Below, in pieces: positions 1 to 9,800 of a stretch of 64,000 nucleotides of DNA. The position numbers and the translations under genes were made by a program. The notes under the pieces are model-generated. The model ran no database searches. It worked only from the letters and a program-made list of their open reading frames with translations, and was not told the origin of the DNA. The first letter of the stretch is position 1. Each line of letters opens with the position of its first letter. This DNA is from Chryseobacterium balustinum (GTDB lineage: Bacteria; Bacteroidota; Bacteroidia; Flavobacteriales; Weeksellaceae), in the NCBI RefSeq assembly GCF_900168205.1, contig NZ_FUZE01000022.1, positions 17,329 to 81,328 on the forward strand. Direction: 5' to 3'.

Positions 1-10
1 AACAATAATA

Positions 11-901
11 ATGAAAGATAATCCGGATGATAAACAAAGAATTTTCTGGTGGAATCCAGTTAATTTTAGTTATACTGATGATCAACCTTTGGATGAATGG
101 ATTTTTGATAGAACAAATTTTCCAAGTTTGAAGGATATTGTACAAGTTACTGATGAAAATGGTGTAGAATGGCTTGTTTTAGAATCTTATCCAGATTGGA
201 TTGAACCTTCTGAACGAGGAGAGGAAGAATTTGACAGTGAAAGAAAAAGATTATTTTTTATGCTAAGCAGTTATATTATAGAAAAATCTGAAAAAAAGCA
301 GTTATTGGATTATTTGCAAAATAGAGAATTAGCCGGAATTCATATTCCAGAAGTGTCAAGTAGATATGAGCTGTTTAGTAGGGAATATTATTGGTCTACA
401 GCTGAGCAAACATTTACTGTTCCTTATTATCATGGTGAGACATGGACTGAGTTATATGATGAGAAATCATCTTATAATTATATGGGACAATTAGCGAGAA
501 CTACTATTTTCTATAATTGGGAGGAAGAGTTTGATGCATCAAAAACTCAACCTATTTCTTTTCATCGACCAACTCGCTTTCTGTTCGATATCCTTGAACT
601 TAAATATTCTGCTGCTGAAGGGACTTATGTGAATGATAGTAATGAGGTAATTTGTTTTGATCCAAATACAACAACATCTACTATTTCGTCTCTTTTAGTT
701 AGAAAGAAAGATTTGTTAGAAGCTTTAGAAAAAAATGATTTAGACATCATTTGGGCATCTATGGGAGAGAAGTTAACGATAGGGGGTGATTTTAGAAGTT
801 GGAACGGTAGGTTAAATATCTATGACATTCTTCATTTTGGTGAAGAAAATGTTCTACAACAAAATTCTTTTTTTAAAGAGGAAAGAAGAATAGATAAATA
901 A
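11..901 (+). CDS. Hypothetical protein, probably the C-terminal part of a larger gene cut by the window edge
   Basis: I do not recognise this protein with certainty. The frame is open back to the first base of the window, so the ATG at 11 is probably internal and the true gene starts to the left. The visible 296 residues are soluble, rich in aromatic and acidic residues (WFIDR-, WLVLESYPDW- and SWNGRL-like segments), with no signal peptide or membrane segment. It runs convergently toward the minus-strand ParA operon. Aromatic-rich C-terminal regions of this sort occur in large STAND/AVAST-type defence ATPases, but that assignment is only a guess. Confidence 0.6.
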   Translation: MKDNPDDKQRIFWWNPVNFSYTDDQPLDEWIFDRTNFPSLKDIVQVTDENGVEWLVLESYPDWIEPSERGEEEFDSERKRLFFMLSSYIIEKSEKKQLLDYLQNRELAGIHIPEVSSRYELFSREYYWSTAEQTFTVPYYHGETWTELYDEKSSYNYMGQLARTTIFYNWEEEFDASKTQPISFHRPTRFLFDILELKYSAAEGTYVNDSNEVICFDPNTTTSTISSLLVRKKDLLEALEKNDLDIIWASMGEKLTIGGDFRSWNGRLNIYDILHFGEENVLQQNSFFKEERRIDK

Positions 902-921
902 TACTAAACACCATAAAAAAA

Positions 922-939
922 ACCTAGCCGAAGCTAGGT
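922..939 (-). terminator. Rho-independent terminator with TTCG tetraloop
   Basis: Arms ACCTAGC (922-928) and GCTAGGT (933-939) form a perfect 7-bp stem. Read on the minus strand the loop is TTCG and the stem is followed by an uninterrupted T-run. It would end transcription of the minus-strand ParA/DUF3408/membrane-protein operon, whose last stop is 133 bp upstream. On the plus strand it lacks a T-run. Confidence 0.7.
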
Positions 940-953
940 AAAAACTAATAACC

Positions 954-992
954 ATGAAAACTCAAATTAAACATGAGAATCGTTTCTTTTAG
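954..992 (+). other. Leader-peptide-like mini ORF (12 codons)
   Basis: An ATG 14 bp after the hairpin at 922-939 opens a 12-codon frame, MKTQIKHENRFF, ending in TAG at 990-992. Hairpin plus mini ORF looks like a leader or attenuator arrangement, but no plus-strand gene follows before 3606. It may be a vestige or chance. Confidence 0.2.
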
Positions 993-1071
993 AAGCAATA
1001 AGGATGCCTAAAAAATCTAAAAAAATGATAATTATTGTTATTTAATGTTAAAAAAAATAGTGCTATTAATT

Positions 1072-1701
1072 TTAAGTGAAATCTTCAATGTCAAATCTAG
1101 CAAGATTGCTATTTTGGTAAAAGGAAGAATTAGAATTGTTTTCAAAAGAAAGGTTAAGGTCTAATAACTCTGCTATTTTGATTGATGCCCCTTCAATAGA
1201 ATTTTCTAATAAATTGAATAATTCGGTTCCATTTAATTTTTGAATAATATTTGCCGCTGTTTCCATTTGATATAATTCTGAATTTTGATCTTTCAGAAAT
1301 GCCTCCACGGTATTTAATTCTTCAAAGGTTACCCCTGTGGCTAAACCGTTATCATTATCGAAAATTTGATATTGACTCCATTCTTCTTCCTCTTCCTCAA
1401 AATCTAGAGTACTTCTGAAAATGTCATCTAATTCTTCCTGCGTAATTTGAATATCAACTTTTTTATCGTTGATTTCTTCTTCAAAATTAGAATTTCTATG
1501 CGTTTGTTTTTCAATATGAGACTCTCCGTCGTTGTTTGGCAACGTCTGGCTTTTTACAGATTGAGACAGTCCCATAATACTTGAAGGTGGTTTGGTATTT
1601 TCAGATGTAATTTCTTTTTCTGATCTTTTTTGAAAGACCATTTTTTCTTTCATCATCAATACAATGATAATCAGAAGGCAGACTAATATTAAAATTTCCA
1701 T
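1072..1701 (-). CDS. Membrane-anchored protein of the conjugation operon (TraD-like position)
   Basis: A 209-residue protein with one N-terminal hydrophobic helix (about residues 2-17) followed by a charged, low-complexity, Glu/Asn-rich soluble part. It starts 2 bp after the DUF3408 gene stop, so the three genes 2911-1072 form one minus-strand operon. In Bacteroidota conjugative elements the third gene after traA(ParA) is often a short membrane-anchored protein annotated TraD. I rely on position and topology, not on a motif. A transposed or shuffled tra operon would explain why no traE-type gene follows it. Confidence 0.6.
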   Translation of the reverse strand: MEILILVCLLIIIVLMMKEKMVFQKRSEKEITSENTKPPSSIMGLSQSVKSQTLPNNDGESHIEKQTHRNSNFEEEINDKKVDIQITQEELDDIFRSTLDFEEEEEEWSQYQIFDNDNGLATGVTFEELNTVEAFLKDQNSELYQMETAANIIQKLNGTELFNLLENSIEGASIKIAELLDLNLSFENNSNSSFYQNSNLARFDIEDFT

Positions 1702-1703
1702 AA

Positions 1704-2141
1704 TTAAAAAAGGGGTTTAAAATGTTCATTGAAGTCCGAAGTAATAGCTTCCTCAAATAGTTCAAAATGATGTTCAAGAATATTATCCAAATAAGCATAA
1801 AGAGGAATTTCATCCTTTCCTATAACCTGAATGATTCGGGATAATCTTTCATGATATTCTTTGCGGATGTAAATGGTTTTGTCTCCTCGTTTTTTCATCG
1901 AATGGCTGACAAGAAATTGTTGACCATAGCTCTCCATATTTTTCAGCTTTGAACTCTTTTTTTGATGTTGGACAGCTTTTTTTTCAAGAACAATCTTTTC
2001 ATTAATTTCTGAGTTTTGAATCCCTGAATTATCGGTTTCAGGAATCTCCAAACCTTCTTTTTTTACACCATCGACCATCATGTTCATCATCAGTTCTTCG
2101 TTAATATCTGAAGTAATGTTTTTCTTGATGTTTTTTTCCAT
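1704..2141 (-). CDS. DUF3408 conjugation protein (TraB/TraC type)
   Basis: 145 residues. The N-terminal half is variable and charged. The C-terminal half (about residues 88-135) carries the DUF3408 pattern, IYIRKEYHERLSRIIQVIG followed by a Y-DN-LEHHF segment. Proteins of this family accompany the ParA-like TraA protein in CTnDOT-type elements. A short DNA-binding or relaxosome/partition accessory role is inferred from that company. It begins 2 bp after the ParA stop, consistent with translational coupling. Confidence 0.85.
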   Translation of the reverse strand: MEKNIKKNITSDINEELMMNMMVDGVKKEGLEIPETDNSGIQNSEINEKIVLEKKAVQHQKKSSKLKNMESYGQQFLVSHSMKKRGDKTIYIRKEYHERLSRIIQVIGKDEIPLYAYLDNILEHHFELFEEAITSDFNEHFKPLF

Positions 2142-2143
2142 AA

Positions 2144-2911
2144 CTAGATTTGAATGATTTTTAAAAACTCAATGAGGAAAAGGTCAAGCCTGCAGGCTTT
2201 TAATAAATTTTCATCCGCAGGTAGCAAAGTGGAACGGAAAACTGTTTTTGAATTTTCTTCACTTTCTTTTCTGAAACGGGTAGAATTTTTAATCCGACTA
2301 TCCATTAAATTTAAACCCAGTTGGTGTATCAAGTCATTGTAAATGTTATACAAAGGCGTACTCTCTCTGCCATCGACCTGATTCCAGAATAAATGGATAC
2401 TTTTAAGGGATGTTTCTCCTTTTTTCATAATAACATCCTGTAAAAGTTGGCTAAAAACTAATGTGCTTTCCATAACTAACCGGTCTGCTGTGATGGGGGT
2501 AAAGATATGATGCATTCCTGCCAAAGCTTTTAGGATTCCCGGAGTATTAACGGTTCCCGGAAGATCAAAAAAGATGATATCAATAGGAATAGGTGATGTT
2601 TCTGAAAATTCGTGTGCAGCTTCTAAAATATGATCTGCCTTATATTGCAGAATGGGATAAGCTTTTTTGTTGATGGTTGTAAATTGCTTGTAAGCCAGTT
2701 TTTTTAAGTGCAGATTTTCCATAACCATAGCGAGATCACGGCTTTTCATTTTCATTAAACTGTGTTGTGGAAAGTCTGCATCGAATACCGCAATATTATA
2801 GCCCAGTCGATAATGTAATATGCTCGCTAAAAGAGTCGTAAAGGTACTTTTTCCTACACCTCCTTTTTGTGATGAAAAAGCAATAAATAAAGGTTGTTTT
2901 TTGGTGTCCAT
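2144..2911 (-). CDS. traA: ParA-family ATPase, conjugation protein TraA
   Basis: 255-residue ParA/MinD-type P-loop ATPase. The deviant Walker A motif KGGVGKST is at residues 16-23, the Walker A' DADFPQ segment near 44 and the Walker B-like IIFFDLPG near 112. It is the first gene of the minus-strand operon and is divergent from mobA across a 0.7-kb gap, the standard arrangement of traA and mob genes around oriT in Bacteroidota conjugative elements. It probably helps position or process transfer DNA, a role inferred from the family. Confidence 0.9.
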   Translation of the reverse strand: MDTKKQPLFIAFSSQKGGVGKSTFTTLLASILHYRLGYNIAVFDADFPQHSLMKMKSRDLAMVMENLHLKKLAYKQFTTINKKAYPILQYKADHILEAAHEFSETSPIPIDIIFFDLPGTVNTPGILKALAGMHHIFTPITADRLVMESTLVFSQLLQDVIMKKGETSLKSIHLFWNQVDGRESTPLYNIYNDLIHQLGLNLMDSRIKNSTRFRKESEENSKTVFRSTLLPADENLLKACRLDLFLIEFLKIIQI

Positions 2912-3605
2912 ATTTTAAAAATTATGATTTAAAAATTATTAATTTCATTTTTTAAGCTTGATTTCCAGCTTTCATGCATTCAGTCTCATACTCACTTTAA
3001 CTGTCAGTCAGTTAGGAAAGCTATCATGCTTTCTGAGCTTCAGTTTTTCTTAGAATCAATATTTCTTGATTGCAGGATTGCTGGTTTCTTAGTTTGCTGG
3101 TATTCTGGACGGCGTGATTGAGTTCTGGCTGTCTTTCTATAATTTCAGGATCCCTGCTTTATTGATTGCCAGAATGTTTGCAATCCGGAATTCTTTCTGT
3201 TCAACGGTCATGATTGCAAGACTGCTGTACAGAATTCTTTAGCAAAGAACTCATGAATTTCTTTCGCTTCCATTAAAGTGGTTGTCTTTGACTGCGAAAG
3301 GTTGTCTTTGCGTAATCGTTCAGTAGATCGTTTGCTTTTAACTATGTTTTACTTTGTAAAACAATAACTTATAAAATATAACATGAGTCCTTCAAATCTA
3401 ATTTTTGAGATAAAAGATAAAAGCATAAAGCTTTCTAAGATGGTTATAATAGTCTGTCCTGATGACAGATGTTGGTGTTCGAAGAACACAGCAAGTTGTG
3501 TTTTGAGTGCCTCATAACTGTTTTTTGTGCCTTAAAACAACTTGCTCTTGCAGAGGGCTGGAAAAAACTTCCGAAGTCAGTTTTTTATAAATTAAATTAA
3601 CATAG
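2912..3605. other. Non-coding intergenic region between traA and mobA, probable oriT/control region
   Basis: 694 bp with no convincing gene. The plus strand is T-rich. The hexamer GATTGC recurs at 3068, 3076, 3164 and 3212, with its complement GCAATC at 3180. The 10-mer GTTGTCTTTG occurs twice, at 3281 and 3301. The last 120 bp hold a large inverted repeat (listed separately). Iteron-like repeats plus an inverted repeat beside mobA/mobB is how oriT regions usually look. I did not recognise a nic consensus. Confidence 0.5.
3490..3546. other. Candidate oriT inverted repeat with 20-bp imperfect direct repeat in the loop
   Basis: The left arm AGCAAGTTGT (3490-3499, then G, TTTT) pairs with AAAACAACTTGCT (3534-3546), giving 14 paired bases with one bulge. 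The loop holds two copies of a GTGCC motif at 3508 and 3528, inside an imperfect 20-bp tandem repeat. It lies 60 bp upstream of mobA, where relaxase/accessory binding sites are expected. Confidence 0.45.
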
Positions 3606-4037
3606 ATGGAACATAAAAAGAACATAAAACAAAACAAAGGTGGAAGAAATCCTAAGATTAATCCAAGCGTACATCGCCATGTTTTTCGGTTGACTGATGA
3701 TGAAAATGCACAGCTATTAAGTCTTTTTGAAGCTTCTGGAATGAATAATAAAGCCAAATTCATTGTTTCATTATTGTTCAATAAGGAAATTAAGACAGTG
3801 AAAATTGATAAGGGAACATCTGATTTTTACATGAGGCTGACCTCTCTTTTTGGTCAGTTTCGTGCTGTAGGTGTAAATTATAATCAGGTAGTTAAACTTT
3901 TATACAGTCGTTTTACTGAGAAAAAAGCAGCCGCATTTCTATACAAGTTAGAAAAACAAACTGTTGAAGTAGCTAATCTTTGCAAGAAAATTATCGATTT
4001 AACTGAAGAATTTAATAAAAATCATCTTCAAAAATGA
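3606..4037 (+). CDS. mobA: MobA-type relaxosome accessory protein
   Basis: 143 residues. A basic N-terminus ending in the GGRNPKINPSVHRHVFRLT stretch is followed by a ribbon-helix-helix-like DNA-binding segment (about residues 20-60) and a helical C-terminal half with the VGVNYNQVVKLL motif seen in Bacteroidota MobA/MobC accessory proteins. It is expected to bind oriT and help the relaxase. The relaxase gene starts 6 bp downstream, so the two are co-transcribed. Confidence 0.85.
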   Translation: MEHKKNIKQNKGGRNPKINPSVHRHVFRLTDDENAQLLSLFEASGMNNKAKFIVSLLFNKEIKTVKIDKGTSDFYMRLTSLFGQFRAVGVNYNQVVKLLYSRFTEKKAAAFLYKLEKQTVEVANLCKKIIDLTEEFNKNHLQK

Positions 4038-4043
4038 ATTGGT

Positions 4044-5333
4044 ATGATTGCTAAAATTGGAAGAGGAAGTAATTTATTTGGAGCTTTAGCATATAATCAG
4101 CTGAAAGTTGACAACGAAAATGGGGAAATATTATTGATGAACAAAATGATTGAAACGACAGACGGAAATTATACCGTTGCCCAATTAGTAAAATCCTTTG
4201 AACCCTATTTAATTGCCAATAAGAATACAGAGAAACCAACATTGCATATATCTCTTAACCCAGATCCTAACGATAAAGTTTCAGATGGAGATTTTGTGCA
4301 AATTGCTCAGGAATATATGAACGCAATGGGTTTCGGTGAACAGCCGTTCGTCGTGTTTAAGCATACAGATATCAGCCGTACCCATATTCACATTGTAAGT
4401 ATTGGGGTTGATGAAATGGGAAAAAAAATATCGGACAAGTTTGAAAAAAGAAAGTCAATGAAAATTTGCCGTGAATTGGAACAAAAATATCAACTGTTTA
4501 GTGCTGCACATAAAGAATCTGTACAAAATGAAAAGTTTTTCAGTCCCGTAAATTATCAGTCAGGGGATGTGAAAAGTCAGCTAGCTTCTGTAATTCGGAA
4601 TATTTCGAATTATTATCAATTCCAGACGATGGGAGAGTATAATGCTTTACTTTCATTGTATGACATCAGCTGCGAGAAAGTTGATAAAATAGAAAATGGA
4701 ATTTTGAAGAATGGACTTTTATATTTTGCTTTGAATGATAAAGGCGAGAAAGTCAGCCAGCCTTTTAAAGCATCAGTATTTGGTAAGGATGCGGGAGTAA
4801 GGGCTCTGGATAGTCATTTTTTGAATTCGAATAACAAACTTAAATTAAGATCTGTTCATGAGACTTTAAAAGAAGCTTTAAAATTTGTAATGAAAACACA
4901 ACACAATGAATCTGAATTTAAAAGTAAGCTGAAGGATATGGGAATCAGTACCGTAGTCCGACGTAATGCCTCCGGACGAATCTATGGAATCACTTTTATC
5001 GATCATCAGTCTAAGTCAGTTTGGAATGGTTCTCGACTTGGGAAGGAGTTTTCCGCTAATGCTTTTAATCAAATTTGGAATGAGGGAGTTAATCCGGAAA
5101 AACAAATAAATAATGATGGTGAAAAACAAAATATGGTTCAGAATAATTCTGAAATTTTAAATCCAGAAAAACCACATGAATTGTTTGATTTTTTAAATGA
5201 TAATTCAGCTTCTAAAATAGATGAGTTCGGTAGCATTTTACCACAAATGCAAGGTGAAGACTATGAAGAATTGGATTTTGAGAATCGAATGAAAAGGAAA
5301 AGTAAGAAAAATAACAGGAGATTTAGAGGATAA
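4044..5333 (+). CDS. mobB: Relaxase MobB (MOBP type)
   Basis: 429-residue relaxase/mobilization nuclease. The N-terminal domain begins MIAKIGRG and contains the metal-binding histidine motif HTDISRTHIHIV with H114 and H116, plus upstream HISLNP as the motif-I-like region. The tyrosine that attacks DNA is not assigned with confidence. The C-terminal 80 residues are charged and low complexity. It would nick oriT and lead the strand into the recipient with the coupling protein at 46520-48514. In related elements mobC follows mobB directly. Here it does not. Confidence 0.9.
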   Translation: MIAKIGRGSNLFGALAYNQLKVDNENGEILLMNKMIETTDGNYTVAQLVKSFEPYLIANKNTEKPTLHISLNPDPNDKVSDGDFVQIAQEYMNAMGFGEQPFVVFKHTDISRTHIHIVSIGVDEMGKKISDKFEKRKSMKICRELEQKYQLFSAAHKESVQNEKFFSPVNYQSGDVKSQLASVIRNISNYYQFQTMGEYNALLSLYDISCEKVDKIENGILKNGLLYFALNDKGEKVSQPFKASVFGKDAGVRALDSHFLNSNNKLKLRSVHETLKEALKFVMKTQHNESEFKSKLKDMGISTVVRRNASGRIYGITFIDHQSKSVWNGSRLGKEFSANAFNQIWNEGVNPEKQINNDGEKQNMVQNNSEILNPEKPHELFDFLNDNSASKIDEFGSILPQMQGEDYEELDFENRMKRKSKKNNRRFRG

Positions 5334-5336
5334 GTT

Positions 5337-6074
5337 TTATTCTCTGTTAATAAGATATTTTAAGAACCAATTGGGAATATGATCTTCATCAACATGTAAA
5401 GTAATGATTTGATTTTCCATTTCAGCAATCATATTCATTTGGTCAGAATTGTCAAACAAATAGGCTTTATCAACCAATTGCATGGCAGGATAAAGATTTT
5501 CAAGAGTTTTAATATATCTTTCTTTAATGCTTAAATCGGGTACCGCATGTCCTCCTTTTACTACCCGGTTATTTACTCTCGAAACATTTACATCAGGATC
5601 GTCAATGCACACAAAATAAAGATAAGTTTTGTAATTCAGCTCCTTTGCTAATTTTAATTCATAGAGTTTAGAAGGATGGCTCATGACAGATTCGAAAGAA
5701 AATGATCTATTGTCTAACATTAGATGCTTTCTTATAAAAGAGGATATAAGTCCAGCAGAATAACTGTTTTTGTTTTTTGAAATATCTAAAATTACATTTT
5801 CTGAAATTTTGATTTCAAGAGAAAATCCTTTAGTTTTTGCTTTTTCAATTAAGGTTATTGAATTAGGTTCTGTAAGAAAACTATCTAAATCAGTTTGTGT
5901 GAGATCGAGGTTAAAAGAAGATAGATCTAAAAATTTTTTTTCTGAAATTTCTGATTCAATATTATCTGAATTGACAAATAATCCTGGATTGAATTTATTC
6001 TTAATGAATTCTGAAAATAAAGTAGATTTTCCAGAGCCATTAGGACCACAGAATATGCGAAGTCTTTTGGTCAT
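5337..6074 (-). CDS. Zeta-toxin-like P-loop kinase
   Basis: 245 residues. A GPNGSGKST Walker A motif (residues 10-18) is followed by a SDNIE motif near residue 37. The overall length fits the small zeta-toxin/AAA_33 kinases that phosphorylate UDP-N-acetylglucosamine. The upstream gene overlaps it by 4 bp (ATGA), and its small basic product is likely the antitoxin. The pair sits directly convergent to mobB, a usual place for element-stabilising modules. A non-toxic nucleotide kinase is the alternative. Confidence 0.75.
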   Translation of the reverse strand: MTKRLRIFCGPNGSGKSTLFSEFIKNKFNPGLFVNSDNIESEISEKKFLDLSSFNLDLTQTDLDSFLTEPNSITLIEKAKTKGFSLEIKISENVILDISKNKNSYSAGLISSFIRKHLMLDNRSFSFESVMSHPSKLYELKLAKELNYKTYLYFVCIDDPDVNVSRVNNRVVKGGHAVPDLSIKERYIKTLENLYPAMQLVDKAYLFDNSDQMNMIAEMENQIITLHVDEDHIPNWFLKYLINRE

Positions 6075-6319
6075 AAATGTATTTTACTTCCTTTCTTTAG
6101 ACCTGTTTTTTCTGAAACCACTTTAGAAATTATCCCTACCTCCTTGGTTTTATCACCTTCGATACGGTAGATTTTACCATCTCTGATTACCTCATACGAA
6201 ATACCTAAAGCTCTTGAAATTCTCTGAGAATTTTCCGAAGCTCTTCTTGCAGATCGTAAAAGACTTCTGGTAGTACTTTGCAATATTCGTTTCGTTCTTT
6301 GTTTTCTTCTGTCTGACAT
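6071..6319 (-). CDS. Probable antitoxin partner of the zeta-like toxin
   Basis: 82 residues, very basic at the N-terminus (MSDRRKQRTKRI), with a central helix and a short beta-rich segment reading VIRDGKIYRIEGDK. The 4-bp overlap with the zeta-like kinase and its size suggest it neutralises or regulates that protein. I do not recognise a named antitoxin fold. An inverted repeat 22-38 bp upstream of the start is a possible autoregulatory operator. Confidence 0.65.
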   Translation of the reverse strand: MSDRRKQRTKRILQSTTRSLLRSARRASENSQRISRALGISYEVIRDGKIYRIEGDKTKEVGIISKVVSEKTGLKKGSKIHL

Positions 6320-6828
6320 TATTGAATAAATTGTACTTACGAATATACGAAATATTCTTTAAGAGATAATTTTGATGATTTACAAAGGTTTTGATGTAAT
6401 GAAATTTTTTAAATAATTCATTTTTTTTGATATTGAATGTTTATCCAAAGATGATTTTCCAAGCAATATATTGACCTATCATCTTGTGAGATTTAATTGA
6501 TTATTATTAACTTTTAAGCTTACCGAAATGGCATTAAAATAATATTCCGCTTTGCAAGAAAGATTATGAATAATAGCTATTAGAGAAATTACTCAAATTA
6601 GGAGGTGAACCTTCTTTTATGCCATTCTTATATCGCTTTGTTTGCATCTTAAAAGTGTTAACCTTAATAAACAAATTACACTGCTAATTAACGTCTATAA
6701 ATAGATCTCTGATCCTCAAAGATTTTAATTAGCAATAGTACCGGTGAAACCGCAACATAACCTTCTCTGATTATAATAAAGTATCATTCCAAATAGAATT
6801 TTCATATTCTCTATAAACCACCTATTAA
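6320..6828. other. AT-rich intergenic region
   Basis: About 510 bp between the toxin-antitoxin pair and the ABC-3C operon. Apart from the dyad at 6341-6357, it contains an inverted repeat with arms GCTAATTAA (6683-6691) and TTAATTAGC (6725-6733) and a good ribosome-binding-like AGGAGGTGA at 6600-6608 in front of only a 20-codon frame. No gene is supported. Confidence 0.5.
6341..6357. promoter_or_regulatory. Candidate operator of the toxin-antitoxin pair
   Basis: GAATAT (6341-6346) and ATATTC (6352-6357) form an inverted repeat with a 5-bp spacer, immediately upstream of the antitoxin start at 6319. Autorepression through such a site is common for toxin-antitoxin operons. The assignment rests on symmetry and position only. 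Confidence 0.3.
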
Positions 6829-9800
6829 TTATTTAACATGAGTCGCTTTACCAAAACTTTGAATTTCGTAATAACGAACGTTAAAAGCATCTGAAGGCAT
6901 TTTATTTCGCATAAGTTTGTAGAAATTTTCGTCATGTGAAGAAATTACAATTTGCCTGTTATACTTAGTTATCATTGTTCGAATAAGATCAATAAAGGAG
7001 AGTATGTTAATATCACTTAGGTTTTGAATCGGATCGTCCATGAAAATGGTATCTATCTCATCATTTCGTGTTTCAAATGCTTTGGCCAAAAATATACTCA
7101 AAGATAAAACGTTTAGCTGACCAGCGCTTAAATATAAAGAAGGATCTAATTCTTCGTCATTACTGATAGCTTTAATATTCAAAATAGGTCCTTTTTCGGT
7201 AACTTTAGGACTAATTTTTATTTGGTTAAGATTTGGGTGAGGCTCAATCCTAGAATATATCTGATTAATCACCTCTTGATTAAAGTATTTATTGATTTCC
7301 CCATTAATGTAAGTTTCAGAAGTTTTTCTTGCCTCTATGACTTTGTCGAGTGAATCGTCTAATGGTTTAATCTGCAATTCCCATTTCTCCAAATCTTTTT
7401 CCAGTGTATTTTTCAAAACATTCTTTTCTATAACCTTCAGGCTTACTGCCAAATTCTCAAGATCTTTAACTTCTATAATCAGATTTTGATGGTAGAGTTT
7501 AAGTATCTCTAATTCATTACGGAAAAATTCTTCTGACGGCTCCCCGTCTTGTGAAAACTGTTTGAACTGATTGATATAAGTTGAAGTCTTTTGCTGAATA
7601 TCATTGATTTCGTTGTTCTTGACTATTTTTAAGCCAGGAATTTCTGCCTCATTGTACTGAATGGAAAATGAACTGATATTGTGTCGAATCTCTGCGATTT
7701 TCGCTTCATTTTCCAATTTTTCGTTTTGTGCCTTGGTCAACTGATGTGTAATCTCATCTAACCTACGCTGCAATTCTATTTGATGAAAACTATCACTCGG
7801 TAAATTTAATTCTTTCACTAATTGCTCAGCTTCAACCAAAAGTCGGTCAGCACGAGAAATTGCGATATTGTTTTCAGCAGTTGAAATCCTATTTTTTAAG
7901 ATCGAAATATCATTTTCAATAGAAGAGATTTTTTGAGATCTATATTTTACAACATTTTCTAGTCTTAAAAATCTTAGTCTAATTTTAGATAGTTTTGACT
8001 TCATTTCTGATTTAATAGTTTCAAAGTCTAATGGGGTATTTAAGTCATCAACAGTAGTTTCAGGTCTAAGTTGTAATAAACTTAGATTTACAGATCGAGT
8101 TGAATTCTGCAGAGCACTTTGTACATTAGTTATTTCACTTGAAGTTTTGTCCCTCTCAATTTGCAATTTCGATATTTCCGTGTTGCAAAGTTCAATTTCT
8201 TGATTGATAAAAGTTAAAAACTTCTGATCAAGTGCACCGATTTTTTCTTTGATCAATATTTCGTCCGACTTTGCTATATCTAGTTGCGACTTTAATGTAA
8301 CAGTTATTGTTTTAGAAGTCTTTTGTTCCTCAATTTTTGCTAATAGATTAGAAACTTCATTAAAATCTGTTGCGCATAGTGGACAGTGGTTAATGTCTGT
8401 TTTCCTAACGTAATCCTCTCCCCATTCAATAACTCTGTCAAAAATTTCGTCCAAATTCGCACTATTATCAAGATCATTCTGTAACTTGTCAATATTAATC
8501 TTGTTGGCAAGTAAATGTTTAACCAGCTCGTTTCTTATTGTAAAGTCATAGGAAAGTTTTTCTTTGTCCTGAACTGGCAATGATTCAAATCCTTTGCTTT
8601 CAGCAATTGATTGTAGCAATTGACGAGAAGAAAGTTTTAAAGATAAAGCAGATTCTTTTTCTGAAAGTTGCTCATTTAGTTCTTTAATTTTAGCTCTCCT
8701 TTTTTCAGCATCTGTATTCCAAAATCTGTAGTTTTCCAGCTCTGTATCCCATTCTTTTAATTTACGATCAAGTGCATCACGTTGCTGCTCCCATTCTTCT
8801 AAAGTTGATTGCAGAACAAGATTTGATGATTTTGAAGTTTGTAATTGATACAGGTGTTTATCGATATCCCGACGGAAATCATGAAGGACATTTTGTTGCT
8901 GAGTAATATTTTTATAAATAGTATCAACTTCGCTGACCAGCGATAATAAACGAGTTATTTTTTGACTAGAATTGGAAATAATTAAAAAATTTGCTTCCAT
9001 AGAATTTCCTGAAGCATTGTAAGTATTAAGGTCGGTATACAATTTCTCCAACTCAGAAAGCTTATTGAAATCTTCATTTAAGATGGGATGGCTTTTTAGC
9101 CATATATGATACTCTGGCATTGCCTTTTGGAGAGCTTCCAGCATAGAAATTTGTGCAAAAGCTCGTTGTTCGATGAGTTTCGCTCTTTCGATATAGGTTT
9201 GTGTGGTACTTAAAATCACTTGGTAAGTCTCTCTATTGACATTAGATGCCAAAGCCTCCATTTTAAACTCTGTTGAAGTTTTTTCAGTTAGTTCCTGAAT
9301 TGCAGCATTAATTGGTCCAATTTGATCTCCGGCATTTAAAAAATCCTTAATTTGTTTCTTTGCATTATCTATATTTGAGATGATTTCACTCTTTTCAATA
9401 GTCAACATGTTCTGATAACTGTCTATCTTTTTGAGAATGGAAAGAGCACTTTCACCTTCTGGCCAAAAATTTTGCAATTGAAAAAATCTTTCATCAGGTT
9501 TAGTATGGCGTAAAAATTCATCTATTTGATCCTGAGTCAAAATATTAGTTTTAACCAACCGATCGAGAACATCTTGCGCATAATCAGAATTTAAGCTACT
9601 GACCGTCCGGTAATCATATTTGTATTCAAAATTTTTAGCTTTTCGCTCGGTGGCTGTTCGTTCAATTACTTTGTCGTCTGTAGTTAGAATTTTCACTGAA
9701 CCGCTTTTCCCATTTTTATAACCTTGCCTATTTGTAAGCAAGATTTTATCCCCACTTGAATAGTCTCTACGATTAATTTCCTGACCGAGTACATCCGATT

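Noticed and set aside
2154..2342. 62-codon plus-strand frame inside traA
   Set aside because: Antisense shadow of a well-supported ParA gene.
3512..3781. 89-codon minus-strand frame over mobA start
   Set aside because: Antisense shadow of mobA and the oriT-like repeat; no protein-like character.
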